Source of the DNA: Prunella strophiata
Taxonomy: Eukaryota > Chordata > Aves > Passeriformes > Prunellidae
Assembly: GCA_036583965.1 (NCBI GenBank)
Contig: JAZBQD010000018.1
Coordinates: 70,573,742-70,637,741, forward strand
DNA length: 64,000 bases
Direction: 5' to 3'
Position numbers and translations under genes: made by a program. A model generated the notes under the pieces. The model ran no database searches, was not told where the DNA came from, and saw only the letters and a program-made list of their open reading frames with translations. Shown here in pieces: positions 22,863 through 35,574 of this stretch (position 1 is the stretch's first letter; each line of letters begins with the position of its first letter).

Positions 22863-23235
22863 CGTAGAATCCCAGAATCATCTCATTCCAATCCCCTGCC
22901 ATGGGAAGGCACACCTTCCACTGTCCCAGGCTGCTCCAAGCCCTGTCCAGCTTGGCCTTGGACACTGCCAAGGATCCAGAGGCACCTGGTCACCATCTCT
23001 GTGCAATCTGCGCCAGGGCCTCATCCTCACAGGGATGAATTTCTTCCCAATTCCTTCCCAATATCCCATCTAACCCTGCCTTCTGTCAGTGTGAAGCCAC
23101 TCCCCCTTGTCCAAGGTTCCTCTCTAGCTCTCGTGGAGCCCCTTAGATGCTGAAACATGCTGAAAGGTCTCCCCAGAGCCTTCTCTTTTCTCCCCAGAGC
23201 TGGACACCCCCAGCTCTCCCAGTCTGTCTCCAGAG
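22863..23235 (-). mobile_element. CR1 LINE 3' fragment
   Basis: TCATTCCAATCCCCTGCCAT, CTGTCCAGCTTGGCCTTGGA and CATGCTGAAAGGTCTCCCCA are reverse-complement CR1, about 370 bp. The end before 22863 is clipped. Confidence 0.85.
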
Positions 23236-23239
23236 TAGA

Positions 23240-24500
23240 GGGGCTCCAGCCTGTAACATGCATATTAGACATCCTCATTCACATAACAGATGTGTTTTCA
23301 GGGCCTTAGCCAAGATCAGAGGTTTGGTGTGCAGGATGTCAAGCAAAGCAAAGATGTTTTCTGCAGGAACCTCAGAACTGAGTGGCAGGAAGGACCTGGC
23401 GAATGGAGTAGCCAAGCAAAGAAGGTGAGAGGAATGGTGAGCATAGAACTGAAGAGCTGTGATTTTTGCGGACTTCAGCAAGAGGTGACCTTCTAGGCAC
23501 TGTGAGGAGCAGTGCATGGGCAAGATTGAGGAGCTACTTAAAGAAAAAGCAGGCAAAAATGTCAGATTCTGGGGGCTGCAAAAGGCTGCAGCTCTATGGA
23601 GAACGGAGTTACAGTTGCAATGAAGGTGCTTTGTTCCGTGCAGGCTCAGACTGTGAGGCAGGGGAAGGATGGAGTCACAAGAGCAATGTGTTTGAGAGAT
23701 GAGCTGGGAAGATGATTCCAGCAGCAATGGGGGAGTACCAACATGCTCTCAGAGAGTGTCATAGATAACCCAACTCCTCAGACCACCTTTCAACCCTTCA
23801 GTTCACATGGAAACCTCATGACTACGTAAAGTGTCCCTTTTTCACAATGAGCCTCATTTTACTTTTATTACTCTTTCACTCTCCCTTTGCTTAGAAATGA
23901 ATGGATTGCCTTTGGGGCAAAATAGCAAGAAAGAGGTGATTCACCTGCATACAGAACTCAAGGTAAAGAGTGAGGAGCATGAGGGGAAAATAACTCACCT
24001 GGTGATGAGAGGAATTATGAGTGGGAACCAGGGGGTAAAGAATGGGAATCTTTGTGCTGGAATAATTTTCACAACACACAACAAGCACCTTGCCATAATT
24101 AAGTGCTAAGAAATAACAACCTACCATTAAGTGATCACATTATAGTCTCAACAGTGATCGTGTAGCAGCCTCCATATCCATGGTTTCAAACCAGGATGTT
24201 AAAACATGAAAGCTCCTCACTAGAAGGCTTTCTCCAGGAAATGTCTGCAAGCTCAATTGTTGTTATTTAAATAAACAGAACAGCATTGTTGAATATGAAC
24301 ATTTTTACATTGTCATATAAAAATGTCAGAATAAAGGTGAAGAGGAAGTATTTTACAGCAAATATCCAGAGGCAAAACTGTATTTTGGATAATTTGCCAC
24401 AGCTTTAACACCCCAAACTCCCTAATTTGCATACAGGTACCATGCTGCAATCTGTGCTTTCTTACACCATTTTAGGGAGTCCCTTGCCCTGGAGAAGGGT
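23240..24500. other. Intergenic sequence, no gene seen
   Basis: Unique sequence. Minus-strand frame 23275-23727 (150 codons) lacks domains and a splice context. Confidence 0.4.
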
Positions 24501-24507
24501 TATTTCA

Positions 24508-24605
24508 TAAAATCATGGAATGGGCCTTTAAGATCACCTAGTTCCAAACCCCTGCCCTGGGCAGGGATGCTGCTCACTAGATCAGGTTGCTCAGGACCCT
24601 TGATT
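24508..24605 (-). mobile_element. CR1 LINE 3' end fragment (short)
   Basis: AAATCATGGAATGGGCCTTT, CCCCTGCCCTGGGCAGGGAT and CACTAGATCAGGTTGCTCAG. Confidence 0.75.
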
Positions 24606-24609
24606 TCTT

Positions 24610-25285
24610 CTAAAGCTGTTTTGTCAGGGATGTTAATATATCATTCTCATCTCTATATTATTTTTCCTGGTGTGAAAATATCTCCACCTTCTTCTGCCCA
24701 GTCTCACAGAGCATGACAAACTCCTGGCTCATGGTTAGAAAAGTTGCAGAAACACCTGAGGAATACCTCATCCAAGAATTGGGACTGCTGGTGTTACTTT
24801 CCTCAGCCTGGTATCTCAGAGGAAAAGGATAAAAAGGCTTAGAGGAGGTAACTGGTCTTATGTTTGGATGAGAATCGCTGTGAAGGTGGTGATTAAATGC
24901 TCCACTGTCTGTTTTTAGAGGATTTGCCTTGTGGGAGGTGATCCTATAAAAGTCACCTGTCTACCAAGGAAGTGCTGATAGCTGATAAAGAGGCGAGGCA
25001 GGAGGGTGGATGAGGGCAACTCAGGAGCAAGACACTCTCAGGGAAGTGAACTCTCTTCGTAGACACTGAGATAATTAACTTGTTTTAGCCTCTGTCATCC
25101 AGGACTGAGATCTGTTACATGAGCTCAAGCTCCACTTAGGAGATGGTGGACACTTCACGGGGGGTGACGCCATGGCGTTTCATGGATCATTGGCCACCTC
25201 TGGTCTCCAGAGGGAAACTGACATCAGATGGGTGGAGAAACCACTGAACCAGCATCAGAGGAGATGACCAGGTGCAGGAGTGACA
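24610..25285. other. Intergenic sequence, no gene seen
   Basis: Nothing recognised. Confidence 0.4.
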
Positions 25286-25291
25286 ACCACT

Positions 25292-25475
25292 TAGAATCAC
25301 AGAATCACAGGATGGTTTGGGTTGGAAGGGAGTTAAAGAACATATGTTTTAACCCCCTCCCATAGGCAGGGATACCACTCACAAGATCAGGTTACAGGGC
25401 CACATCCAGCCTACCCTTGAACACTGCAGAGATGGGGCCATGCAAAACCTTGTTGGGAAGGCTCAAGATATTAAC
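25292..25475 (-). mobile_element. CR1 LINE 3' end fragment
   Basis: AATCACAGAATCACAGGATG, GGTTTGGGTTGGAAGGGAGT and CTCACAAGATCAGGTTACAG. Confidence 0.85.
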
Positions 25476-25479
25476 TGGA

Positions 25480-25970
25480 AAATCTCTTCACAGTGCCAGT
25501 GGTGTTCCTCGGTAGGTCTGCAAATCAGAGGACCTGTTTATAATATGTGAGTCTTGAGAACCTCACCCCAGTGTGTTCTGACCTGTGTGTATGCTGCCCT
25601 AAGCCACCGTACCAGGCCACCAAGTTGGGACAGTTCTTCGCAGACAGTTCAGGTCACCTTTGCTTTGGCCTGTCTCCACCACAGGGTGACAGAATCAGGA
25701 CTAAAAACCTACAGATTTATAGAAATTGGCTTGTCAGGTCCTCTGCATTCCAGCATCTTCACTGATGAGTTAAACTAAGCTACATGACAGCAAATTCACA
25801 GACAGCATTCCCAGAGCTCTGTCAGCACCCAGAAATCACAGATGTTCCCAGACATCTTCTCTGTCCCTCACATCTTCTGTATTTATGCAGAGTACTTGTC
25901 CATCCTACTGGCATGACTAGTTTCTGCACCAAATGCTTGGATCAACCCCACAAGTAGCTTTTCCAGGTTA
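25480..25970. other. Intergenic sequence, no gene seen
   Basis: Nothing recognised. Confidence 0.4.
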
Positions 25971-25974
25971 TGCA

Positions 25975-26192
25975 TTACGAAGTTCTTTCCTCTAAGGATG
26001 GTGAGGCCCTTCTCTGGACAGGTTGTCTAGAGAAGCTGTGGCTGCCCCATCCCTGGGACTGTCCAAGGCTAGGCTGGATGGGGCTTAGAGCAGCCTGTTC
26101 TAGTGGAAGTTATCCCTGCCCATGGCAGGGCATCAGAACTGGATGGTCTTTAAGGTCCTTTCCAACCCAAACCAATCCATGATTTTATGAAG
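25975..26192 (+). mobile_element. CR1 LINE 3' end fragment
   Basis: GGTGAGGCCCTTCTCTGGAC, GAGAAGCTGTGGCTGCCCCA and TTATCCCTGCCCATGGCAGG, ending CCATGATTTTATGA. Confidence 0.85.
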
Positions 26193-26194
26193 GC

Positions 26195-26940
26195 TGCAGC
26201 TCACTTGCCCTTGGCATAATGCATCACAGTCCCATGACTTATCTTATAAATCTACTTTTGGCGTCCAGCTCTCAGATGACAGAGATCTTGCAGACACAGG
26301 ATAAAGTCCTGTACTTTCCCATGCCCTCCTGATTACCCCTGATATATCCCAGCTCCCTGATGCTAGTAGGAACACACTGCAGTCCACTCCAGCTAGCACC
26401 AGCTGCCTACAGCCCCAGCAACCTTCTTTCCTTTCCAGCTTGCAAAAGCCAGGCTACAGCACCTCAGGTATCCAGAAACCCCCCATTTTGCCCTCTGTGC
26501 CATGTGCTTACCCTTCTCCAGCTGACTCCTGCCTGCCACAGACAAGTTCTAGCAGCTTCTCTTTGCAGGATTTAAAGCAAGTGTGTGAACACTTACTGGG
26601 AACAAAGCCTTTTCCACCAGGAAACGCCCTTGAGAAGGCATCAGATCATACTGCACTCACAGCCTCAGCTTCTGGCAGCCCTTGGCTTCCCCAAAATGCA
26701 CCCCAGCTGCTTCTGAATGGGAACTGCTATAGGGAGGCAAGGTAAAAATTCATTGCATAGGATTTGGTTTCTTTCTGGCATAGTCGTAAGAGAAGAAGGG
26801 AATGAAAAATTAGTGTAATCAGACTTGGCTTTCCAGAGCAGAGCATCTGAGTACCTCACTTCTGCATCCATGTGCCTCACTTCCCTCCCTGCCCCACTCC
26901 CAGTATTCAGCCCGCTCAGCTCTTGGCTCAGCTCTAGTTG
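26195..26940. other. Intergenic sequence, no gene seen
   Basis: Unique sequence, nothing recognised. Confidence 0.4.
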
Positions 26941-26944
26941 AATG

Positions 26945-27163
26945 CACACAGATTCTTTCCTGTGAGGGTGGGGAGGCCCTGGCACAGGGTGCCCAGAGGA
27001 GCTGTGGCTGCCACATTCCCTGAAAGTGTCCAAGGCCAGACTGGATGGGGCCTGGAACAACCTGGGATAGTGGAAAGTGTCCCTGCCCATGGCAGAGGGG
27101 TGGAACTGAATGATTTTTAAGGTCCCTTCTAACCCAAACCATCCTGTGACTGCATGATTCTAT
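26945..27163 (+). mobile_element. CR1 LINE 3' end fragment
   Basis: GGGGAGGCCCTGGCACAGGG, GGCCAGACTGGATGGGGCCT and AAGTGTCCCTGCCCATGGCA, ending in TGCATGATTCTATGAT. Confidence 0.85.
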
Positions 27164-27164
27164 G

Positions 27165-27780
27165 ATCTGCCACAGAAACACTGTCAGGACAACAAACAAT
27201 AAACTTCAGGCATTGAGATCTGGCTTTGCAGCTTTGTCATTCTTCAGTCCCCAGTGCAGGATTTTTGGTGCAGTGTCTTCTGCTCCAAGCTATTTCCCAC
27301 TCCAGCAAACAGCCTGGCTGCTGCAAGGCAGGAGCACAATATATCTGCCCATAACAGCTGAATTGGCCTGAGCTCTGCAGAGCTAATCAGCCATGAAAAT
27401 GCCCCTCCTTGCCGTCCTGGAAGAATTGACTTTAATGATGAGAGACATTCTGTTTTGAGTCTGGTCAAAAGGGTAGGACGCCTTTCAGGGAGATTTCAGC
27501 TCATCCTTGGGAGCATCCCATGCAGTCAGAGAGCTCAGAGCTTTCTCTTAACCCTTTCCTAACCTGGAGTCAGAAATATCAGAAGCTCAATGCAGGATTA
27601 ATACAAGACTTGGAAATTATAATATATATAATTAATGCAAGACTTGGCATTTGGGTTTTTAAAATTATTTTTCTTGGAGATTTTAATGTGTTTCTCCCAG
27701 CCCTGACTGGCTACAATTGCTGGCGAGCCATCATTTTCCACATCTCCAGCTCCCACACCACCCTTGGCATTCTTTACCAC
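27165..27780. other. Intergenic sequence, no gene seen
   Basis: Unique sequence, nothing recognised. Confidence 0.4.
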
Positions 27781-27782
27781 CA

Positions 27783-27915
27783 GAATCATAGAATGATCAG
27801 GCAATCACAGAATGGGTTGAGTTGGAAAGGACAATCTTGTTCCACCCCCATGCCATGGGCACTATCCCAGGTTGCTCCAAGCCCCGTTCAACCTGGCCTT
27901 GAACATTTCTAGGGA
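27783..27915 (-). mobile_element. CR1 LINE 3' end fragment
   Basis: ATCACAGAATGGGTTGAGTT, CCATGCCATGGGCACTATCC and GTTGCTCCAAGCCCCGTTCA. Confidence 0.85.
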
Positions 27916-27929
27916 GGATATCAAGGATT

Positions 27930-28495
27930 ATCATAGACTCACAGAACAAACTAGGTTGGAAAAAACCTTTGAGATCACCAAGTCAAACCTGTGACCTAAC
28001 ATTACCTTATCAGCTAAAGCATGGCACTGAGTGTGCCTCATCTAGTCTTTTTTTTAAACACCTCCAGGGATGGTGACTCCACCACCTGCCTGGGCAGCCC
28101 ATTCCAATGCCAAACCACTCTTTCTGTGAAGAATTTTTTTCATCTAATTCCTAACCTAAACTTCCCCTGGCACAGCTTGAGGCTGTGACCTCTCATCCTG
28201 TCACTGTTCCCTGGGAGAAGATATCAACCCCCAGTTTCAGGCAGTTGTAGAGAGTGGTGAGGTCTCCCCTGAGCCTCTTCTTCTCCAGTCATTCCTCACC
28301 AGGCTTGAGTTCCAGGCCCTTCACCAGCCTTGTTGCACTTCTCTGGATATGTTCCAGCATCTCAAGGTCCTTCCTAAACTAAGGGGTCCAGAGCTGGACA
28401 CAGCACTCAAGGTGCGGCCTCACCAGTACCCAGTACAGGGGAAGAATGACCTCCCTGCTCCTGCTGGCCACACTGTTCCTGGGAAATAGTACATG
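27930..28495 (-). mobile_element. CR1 LINE fragment, about 565 bp
   Basis: The reverse-complement CR1 runs from CATAGACTCACAGAACAAAC through CTCCAGGGATGGTGACTCCA and CCTGAGCCTCTTCTTCTCCA to CACAGCACTCAAGGTGCGGC and CAGTACAGGGGAAGAATGAC. It is a separate insertion from the neighbouring copy, which it abuts in the same orientation. Confidence 0.9.
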
Positions 28496-28499
28496 CTGG

Positions 28500-29135
28500 G
28501 AAACCTCCCATAGCATCTCACTGGAAATGTCCCTGCACCTTGTGTTTAGCCCAATGTCCTAGCACAGCTAAAAGGATACAATTCCTGTCTCCTGTCCTTA
28601 CATCCATGTTCTACATCCAGTCTCACATCCAGGCAGACACGGATGGGATTTATCTAGCACATGCATAGGGCTGTTATCTGTGCCTAGGTTCAGGCTGGCA
28701 ATGCCAGCAGAACCCTGTGCTGCTATTTTCCCTCATTATTCCCTAAGGCAGCAATTTTTCCTCGTGCTTCCCCTCTCTGAGCAGCATCTCCTAATAGCCC
28801 ACTCTCAGCCATGGGAGCTATGAAATGTGATAGAAATGATGGGATATTTTTCCTATCTCACAGCTGGGGTGCACTGACTCTCGGGGCTTTGATGAGCCCA
28901 GATTTAGGACACAGGTGCAAAGAATAATTTGTGAGTCAGGGGCTGAGATTTTTAGGGGGTTAATAAATACCCTCCCCATTAGTGATTTGGGTGGAGGAGA
29001 TGGTCATCTTGAAAGGAAGTAGTTGTTAGGTTCCCTGGAGGAGAATACTTCCTGTGGAAGAAGGCATTTCTCTCTGTGAGAACAGCCTGATCTCTCTTAC
29101 TAGTTATTAGTAAGTAAGTATAATAACTAAGTTGT
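28500..29135. other. Intergenic sequence, no gene seen
   Basis: Unique sequence, nothing recognised. Confidence 0.4.
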
Positions 29136-29139
29136 TATT

Positions 29140-29485
29140 AGCAGGCTGAGATAGCTGGGGGGTGTTCAGCTTGGAGGAGAGAAGGCTTCAAGGAGACCTT
29201 AGTACCCCTTCCAGTGCCTAAAGTGGCTCCAAGAGAGCTGGAGAGGGACTTTGGAAAAGGGAATGACTTCACACTGGCAGAGGACAGGGTTAGATGGGAT
29301 ATTGGAAAGAAATTCTTCCCTGTGAGGTTGGTGAGGCCTGACACAGGCTGCCCCATCCCTGGAAGTGTCCCAGGCCAGGCTGGACAGGGCTTGGAGCACC
29401 CTGGTCTAGTGGAAGGTGTCCCTGCCCATGGCAAGGGTTGGAATGAGATGGTCTTTAAGGTCCTTTCCAACCATTCAATGATTTA
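29140..29485 (+). mobile_element. CR1 LINE 3' fragment
   Basis: GGTGTTCAGCTTGGAGGAGA, GGCTCCAAGAGAGCTGGAGA, GAAATTCTTCCCTGTGAGGT and GGTGTCCCTGCCCATGGCAA, ending CATTCAATGATTTAT. Confidence 0.9.
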
Positions 29486-29489
29486 TATT

Positions 29490-31295
29490 AATATTATCTG
29501 GTTTAGCAGCAGCATCTGAAGTTACAGCCACAAAGCATGTACTGGTCATGCCACACTGAAGAGGACATCCCTACCATGGGGCTGATAAGGCAAGCTGCAT
29601 TTTTTGGGTCATTGTGATCAGCTTTGACTTCCCAGGTTGAGTCTCAGTTGGCTCAAAATTTAGGCCCAAGAGTTGTATCAACCTAGTACCTCTCCTGCTG
29701 ACTATCCATCAAAGGCATATCTTGAATCCTGAGCAAAATATTCCTATCCCAATAACCCTGGAGAAAAGCAAGTCCTACAAGTAGGGCTGGAATGTAAATC
29801 CACTGATTCTCCTTTTTCTTCCACAGCCCTCAGGTACTACAACTAACAAAGTAATGGAGTAAAAGTATGGATTCAGCACAATCTGAAGACAATTTTTTCC
29901 AATTTTTCTTCGAATTCTCTGTGCCAGATCACCCCAAGGGAGATGGTAACAGATTGATGGCACATTTGAGCTCAGCAAGCCAGGGGCTGCTGTGCCTCAG
30001 TGGTTTTCTCCATGCCAAAACCTGGTCACCCTTTGCTGCGAGTCAGGAGGGAAGATTCCCAATGAAAATGAGTTTATAGCATATATAAATTAAGCCCTGG
30101 AGGACTTGCCAGCAGAACAATTCTCTGTTCCATGTACTTCCATGTACTTTATAGGGAGGGAGGGGTTTGGTCTCCATCCCCAAATCCTCCTGATATTACC
30201 AGGGAAAGAGGCAATTCTCCCAACAGCTTTGCTGAAGTAGCTTGTCTAGTCTAGGGAGGCCACTAAACTCATCACAGCAAGCTGATGAACACATGGTGGG
30301 AACAATGCTCAGTCACTGCACAGCCATTGTGGATTCTGGTCTGTTCTCAGCCCTGATGATTTCTTGCAGTGATTTATTTAAGCCCATATCAGGGTTGCTC
30401 AAGAGCTGAGTCTGCAAGCCAAGTCTGTGACTCCTGGGATTGATTTTTTTTTATTGTAGGACAATCCATCCTCCCATGACAGTATCTCTTTATCATCAAA
30501 CAATGTTGCTCAGAGCATGTCACCACCTTATTTCTCATTCATGGATCATCTGGTTTTGTTTGTCATTCACTAGGAGACAAGCATGTGTTCGGCCATTTAG
30601 GATCATTAATAGATGATGTTGCTCTTCAGGGAGCAAGACAGGGAAAACACATACTGGCTTGGGAAGTGTTGGTCAGAGGAGTTTGCAGCAATATTTTCTC
30701 ATGAATTTTACACCCCCAGATCTCTCTGCCCTCAGAGTGGAGTTCTCCACTCTCCCAGGCTTTAGCAGGTAAACTTAGTTTTGGTTTCCTTCATTGATCA
30801 TAAATCCACCACAAGTTCGTGTGCTGGCAGAAAGTTGATGCAGATAGCTGGACATTTTCTGGCTCCAGGTGATGCCTTTTCCATCTCTGAGCAGCCTCAA
30901 TACTGTTCCCTCAAAGCCCAAACATGAAACTCTTCCCTTTTCCCAGGAAAACCATTCTGCTGCAGAGCTGGGATTCCCTCAGCATGGTTCATCTGCCCGG
31001 GGCTGGGGGACTGTCTGTTGTCTCCACATTTCCCCATGCACCAGAGGCTGTGGTCATGTCCTCTGGAATGGCCTCTGATGGACCATGGGGCAAAGGCAGC
31101 ATGGAGGAGAGGCTCTGATGGGAAGGTCCTCTGCAACCAGGGAGGAAATTATCTAGAGATGTATGTTCATTTAGCAAATGAACATAAAGTGTTGCTCCAT
31201 CCAGTGTTGCTCCAGTAGGTGACTTCAAGAAGCTGTGAAGCATCTTGGTCAGGCTTTTTTCTGCTGGTTTGGTGATCAGATATGTTGTAACATGG
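29490..31295. other. Intergenic sequence, no gene seen
   Basis: Unique sequence with no recognised repeat or exon. Confidence 0.4.
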
Positions 31296-31301
31296 TCAGG
31301 T

Positions 31302-31660
31302 TCAGAATCAGAGAATCACTTACGTTAGAAAAGAGGTCTAAGATCATTCAGTCCAGCCATTAACCCAACACTTCTACCTATGCAGTACAAATAGCAATTC
31401 AAGACAGGGTGTTGATGAGGGTTGGTCAAGTCTTCATACACCTGCCTTGAAACCACTGATCAGTGATTTCACCTCATTACACAGATTCCTAAAATACCTA
31501 TTCCTCTTCCTCTGTTCACTTACCCTCATGGTGTATTTTTTCCTTCCTTATATCCAGCTGGATTTTTTTTTCTGGCAAATTGCACCTCATCCCTTCACTG
31601 TGAATCTGTAGAAAGTCTTGTCTCTCCTCTGTCTGTCCTCTCTGTCATCCTCCCACTGTT
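31302..31660 (-). mobile_element. Diverged CR1-like fragment
   Basis: AATCAGAGAATCACTTACGT and AAGATCATTCAGTCCAGCC match the terminal CR1 structure. The remainder (for example TTGCACCTCATCCCTTCACT) is only weakly CR1-like, so the 3' boundary is uncertain. Confidence 0.5.
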
Positions 31661-31664
31661 GAGA

Positions 31665-32680
31665 TAATAGAAGGCTTTACAAGACCAGTTTAAAATTTTT
31701 TTGTATACAACCACTTCTTGACAAGTTCTCTTAAATATTCCTAGTTTCCTAAGCCCACCTGCAATCTGGAGAGCTGAAAATATGGAATTGTTGCACTGGC
31801 CATGTAGGAATGCCTGGGGAAATAGAAGAGCTCAGCTGGATCCTGTGAAGGAGCACAATACAGGGCCAGGTTTGTCCTGAACAACTATCCATCTATACAA
31901 CCTTTGATGGGGTTTTGTTCTATAGCAGCTATCTTGCAACTCTTTTCTTTGAATTCTTTTTGAGTATTTAGGCCCATTCCTCCACTCTGTTGCCACATCC
32001 CAAGCTGTGGGGTTTATCTCGACTCCTGGAAGTCTGGGAAGCCACAGCATGCTTTCTGTGCATGAGCTGCTTACTCTCTGCCTGGACTGCTCTGTGTTCT
32101 CCTCCCTCCATCCTGAGGATGACTGAGATGGGTTGCACTCATCAGGCATTATCTTAGCCTTGACACCAAGTTGAGTCACACAAACTATTCCCATGTCCTT
32201 CAGCTCCTTGATGGAGCCATATATCCTTCAATCTTCTACCTGCTCCTGCCCCAGACCACCTGTATCACCTACTTGGTGGACACATGTAGACCTTTTCTTC
32301 CAAGGGACACATGCCTGGGTGCTTTGAGCTCTGTTCTCAGCTACCTGCCTCTGTGAAGGTTTTTAATATTTTTTAGCAACCACCTTCAATACAGGGCAGT
32401 GATTTGAGATGGAAGGAAGTCTCTGAGCAGGCCAGGGTTAGAGAAGAATCTGAGGCTGGGCAGGCTCTGCCCAGCTCCTAAGCTGGCGTGACTGTGATAT
32501 GAGGGTTTTTAAGTCTAGTTCAACACCCTCTCCTGTGCCACCCCAAAAGTGTCTTTGGGCTTAAAAAATTAAATAATGCTGAGCTTTCCAAATTTGCCAC
32601 ACATACAACTGCATAAGTTGGAAGGAGAAATGTGACTTTCAGAAGACCTTTTTTCTTCTGGCCTCTGGGAGGCTGAGTTC
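31665..32680. other. Intergenic sequence, no gene seen
   Basis: Unique sequence, nothing recognised. Confidence 0.4.
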
Positions 32681-32686
32681 AGGAAA

Positions 32687-32895
32687 TCATAGAATCACAG
32701 AATGGCTTGTATTGAAAGGGAATTTATAGGTTATCCAGTTCCAATTCTCCCGCCATGGGCAGAGACACCTTCCACTATCCCAGGGTGCTCCAAGCCTTGT
32801 CCCACCTGGCCTTGGACACTCCCAGAGATGGGGCAACCACAGCTGCTCTGGGCAGCCTGTGCCAGGGCCTCACCACCCTCACAGGAAAGAATTTA
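32687..32895 (-). mobile_element. CR1 LINE 3' end fragment
   Basis: ATCATAGAATCACAGAATGG, GGTGCTCCAAGCCTTGTCCC and CCTGTGCCAGGGCCTCACCA. Confidence 0.85.
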
Positions 32896-32899
32896 ATAG

Positions 32900-34718
32900 T
32901 TAATATTTCATTTATTTTATATAATTACAATTCATTTGCACAGTAAATCCACTCCTTGCAAAGCCCTTTTGACACCTCCCAGTGCTGCAGAATCTTGGAC
33001 ACCACAAATTCTTTTGGTGGCACTGATTTTCCACAGCTCAGTGAGTTAATGATTTTTGGAGCAGCAGTGTGCCATGTGCCTGTGCAGCTCTGGCCTCAGA
33101 TAGGAGATGTATTCAAGCACCCTCCAAGATCCTTTCACTGGGATGTCTTCTGGCACTAAGAGCCTGGCTTTGGTGGCATGGTTAGGGAAAATCCACATCC
33201 CAAGGAGTCCAGCAGGATTTCTATCCAGCTTGCTGAATTACTTGACAAAATTACATCATGAAAACCATTTCCAGGCGATGCCAAGTGCTCTTTGAGCCTC
33301 TTGGACTGCACAAGCAAGAAAAAGCTCATGACAGGACTCAGCTGGAAGAATGTTAGGAAAGGGAGAGAGCTTGCTCCCCCCAGCAGCCCCATGGCTGCTA
33401 CACTGCTCCAGCCCTCAGAGGTGACTTGAAGACACAGCAGAAGATCTGCTGGGAAAGAAGGAGCAATTTTCATTTGCAGGTCACAAAAAAGACATTTGTG
33501 ACTGCAGCCGCCTTACAAACACAGGCCCCTTATTGTTTGCAAAGACACCCTTGGCAACCTTTTGGAGCAGCCTGGAGATGAACCAAGAAGGCCTTTGTGA
33601 AGCCTTATAAAGGGGCATTATGAGCAGGGGGCCCCGCGGGCGGGCGGGATGTGCTGGGGCGATCCTCCCCAGAGGGAGCTGTGGGAAGCACGAATCTCTA
33701 GGAGATGTTCTGCACTGGAGCTGGTGTACCAGGCTCTCATGTGCTGGGGATAGGCCCATTGCTCCCACCTTCCTGCACAGAACATCCTCACAGTGAAGAG
33801 AGAAGCTCTTTGGGAAGCTGATCTGACTCGAAAAACTTCACTGATGCCCATCATACTTACGGCTGGAATGGGGGTTGAGGAGTTCGGGTCTTGAATCCTG
33901 GTCCTGCTGCTCTGCTGCAGAGCATCTGATAGCACTGGGCAGATGTCCCAGACCAAGAAAATCCTGTCTTCTTGTGAAAATATAAAATAACAACTGCTGA
34001 AATCCTTTTTGCTTAATGGGATATTAGTGATCAGACCACAATCCCAAGACAGGCTCTTGGGTTCTGGAAAGGATTTTCCCTGTCTTTGGTCACTTGGCAT
34101 CATGAGGAAGACCTACCAGCCAAGAAAAAGCGCTCTCCGGAGGGAGGCATAAGTGTGTTAGGGATAATAAAACAAAGATGGCTTCAACTCGAGCCTATAA
34201 GCATGGTCTCACACTTGTAGGGGGGTTTCCCTTTTGTTGGTTCTGTGGCCCAAGGACCACATACCTTAAGATGCTGAGACAAGGCAGCTAAGTACCCAGC
34301 CACGGCAAGAGGTACCTACAGCCTTCTTCAGGAAGGGTGATCTAAAAGTCAGGGATGATTTTCTGTTTCCATATCTTGGGGTATCTTGTTGAGCCAGGAG
34401 TTAACGATATGGAAGCTCCCAAATTCTTCCTGTGTGCTTGTCACAGCAGAAGGACACATCACCTTGTCTGTGGTGTGAACGAACCAGCCTTCCAGGAGGA
34501 GGCGGAAATTGGTTTGTGTGACAGCCCCAGCCAGGACTGTGCTTCTGCAAACAGAGCAGAGGCAGAGAAGAATCAGGCAAATGCAACCCTGGGTGTATTT
34601 TATAGAGGTGACAGTAGCAAGGAACATTCCAGCCATGCTGGACCACAAACTCTGCAGGCTGAGGCTGCAAATCGCATGCAGACTCTGGGGAATGGTGCTC
34701 TTCCTCCTTTTTCCACTG
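32900..34718. other. Intergenic sequence, no gene confirmed
   Basis: Unique DNA with a small GC-rich patch (33630-33670). Overlapping frames on both strands in 33480-34730 have no recognised domains. Confidence 0.4.
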
Positions 34719-34724
34719 GTTTTG

Positions 34725-35158
34725 TGTAGGAATGTGCCTTCTATTGGCAGAGTAATAAAACTGTCCTTTGTCTCCTCAAAAAGGAAAAAGCTCAGAAGCT
34801 TTTCTCACTACTTAGCAAAGGGGACACCTTATAGGACAAAGGGGACTTCACTTTAAATTTAAGGACAGCTAATTGGATAGGAGCCAAGAAGTCCCACCTG
34901 GGCAATTTACTAGAAAAGTAAGTGAACAAAGAAACTAATTGCTTTTGTAAGGTATTTTACTAGGTATAAGTCTTGCTTACACCTAGATCGGTTTTTCTCT
35001 TTATTATTTTACCTTTTATTAAAACATTTTTTGTTTCCAACACGACTGTAAGAGCCATCCTGTTCATTATGCCTTCTGCCAAGCAGATGGGCTATCCTGG
35101 TGTGTATTATAACTCGCGGAGAGCTTAAAAGATCTGGCTCGAGGTGAAAAATAATACA
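34725..35158 (+). mobile_element. Solo LTR, ERVK-like, same family as 2753-3191
   Basis: A 434-bp LTR begins TGTAGGAATGTGCC and ends AATAATACA. It is flanked by a perfect 6-bp duplication GTTTTG (34719-34724 and 35159-35164). Internal order matches the LTR at 2753-3191, with an ATTAAA poly(A) signal near 35018, but the TATA core is mutated to TAGAAAAG. No primer binding site or gag follows, so it is a solo LTR left by LTR-LTR recombination. Confidence 0.9.
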
Positions 35159-35164
35159 GTTTTG

Positions 35165-35570
35165 TGACAAGGTCTGCCCCAAAGCCAGCCCTCTTGTCAC
35201 AAGTGAGGGATGTGACCACACAGCAGAAGACACTGTATGTGGTCACAGAGCTGCGCATGTGTCCCTTTACTCAGGCCAGATGTGTGAACTGAGCCCACCC
35301 ACAACCCAGCGTGTACCCCCTGTGCTAGGGGGCTGCATTTGGGTCATTGGATGCATGTGACAGTCAGGGGTGTTGAGACCAACAAGAAAAGGCCATCAGT
35401 GGCTCTTTGCCCTTGAGAAGATGGAAAGGTGGGATGAGCCATCCTGCAAACCCCCTAACGTGGGAATGCCCAGAGCTGCCCCTCACCAGAGCACCCCCAC
35501 ACTGGGCTGAAAGTCTGCATTCAACATGGACTGGCAGAGGTGAGATCAGGCTGCATGCCCAAAATGGGGT
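35165..35570. other. Intergenic sequence, no gene seen
   Basis: Nothing recognised. Confidence 0.4.
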
Positions 35571-35574
35571 TTAC

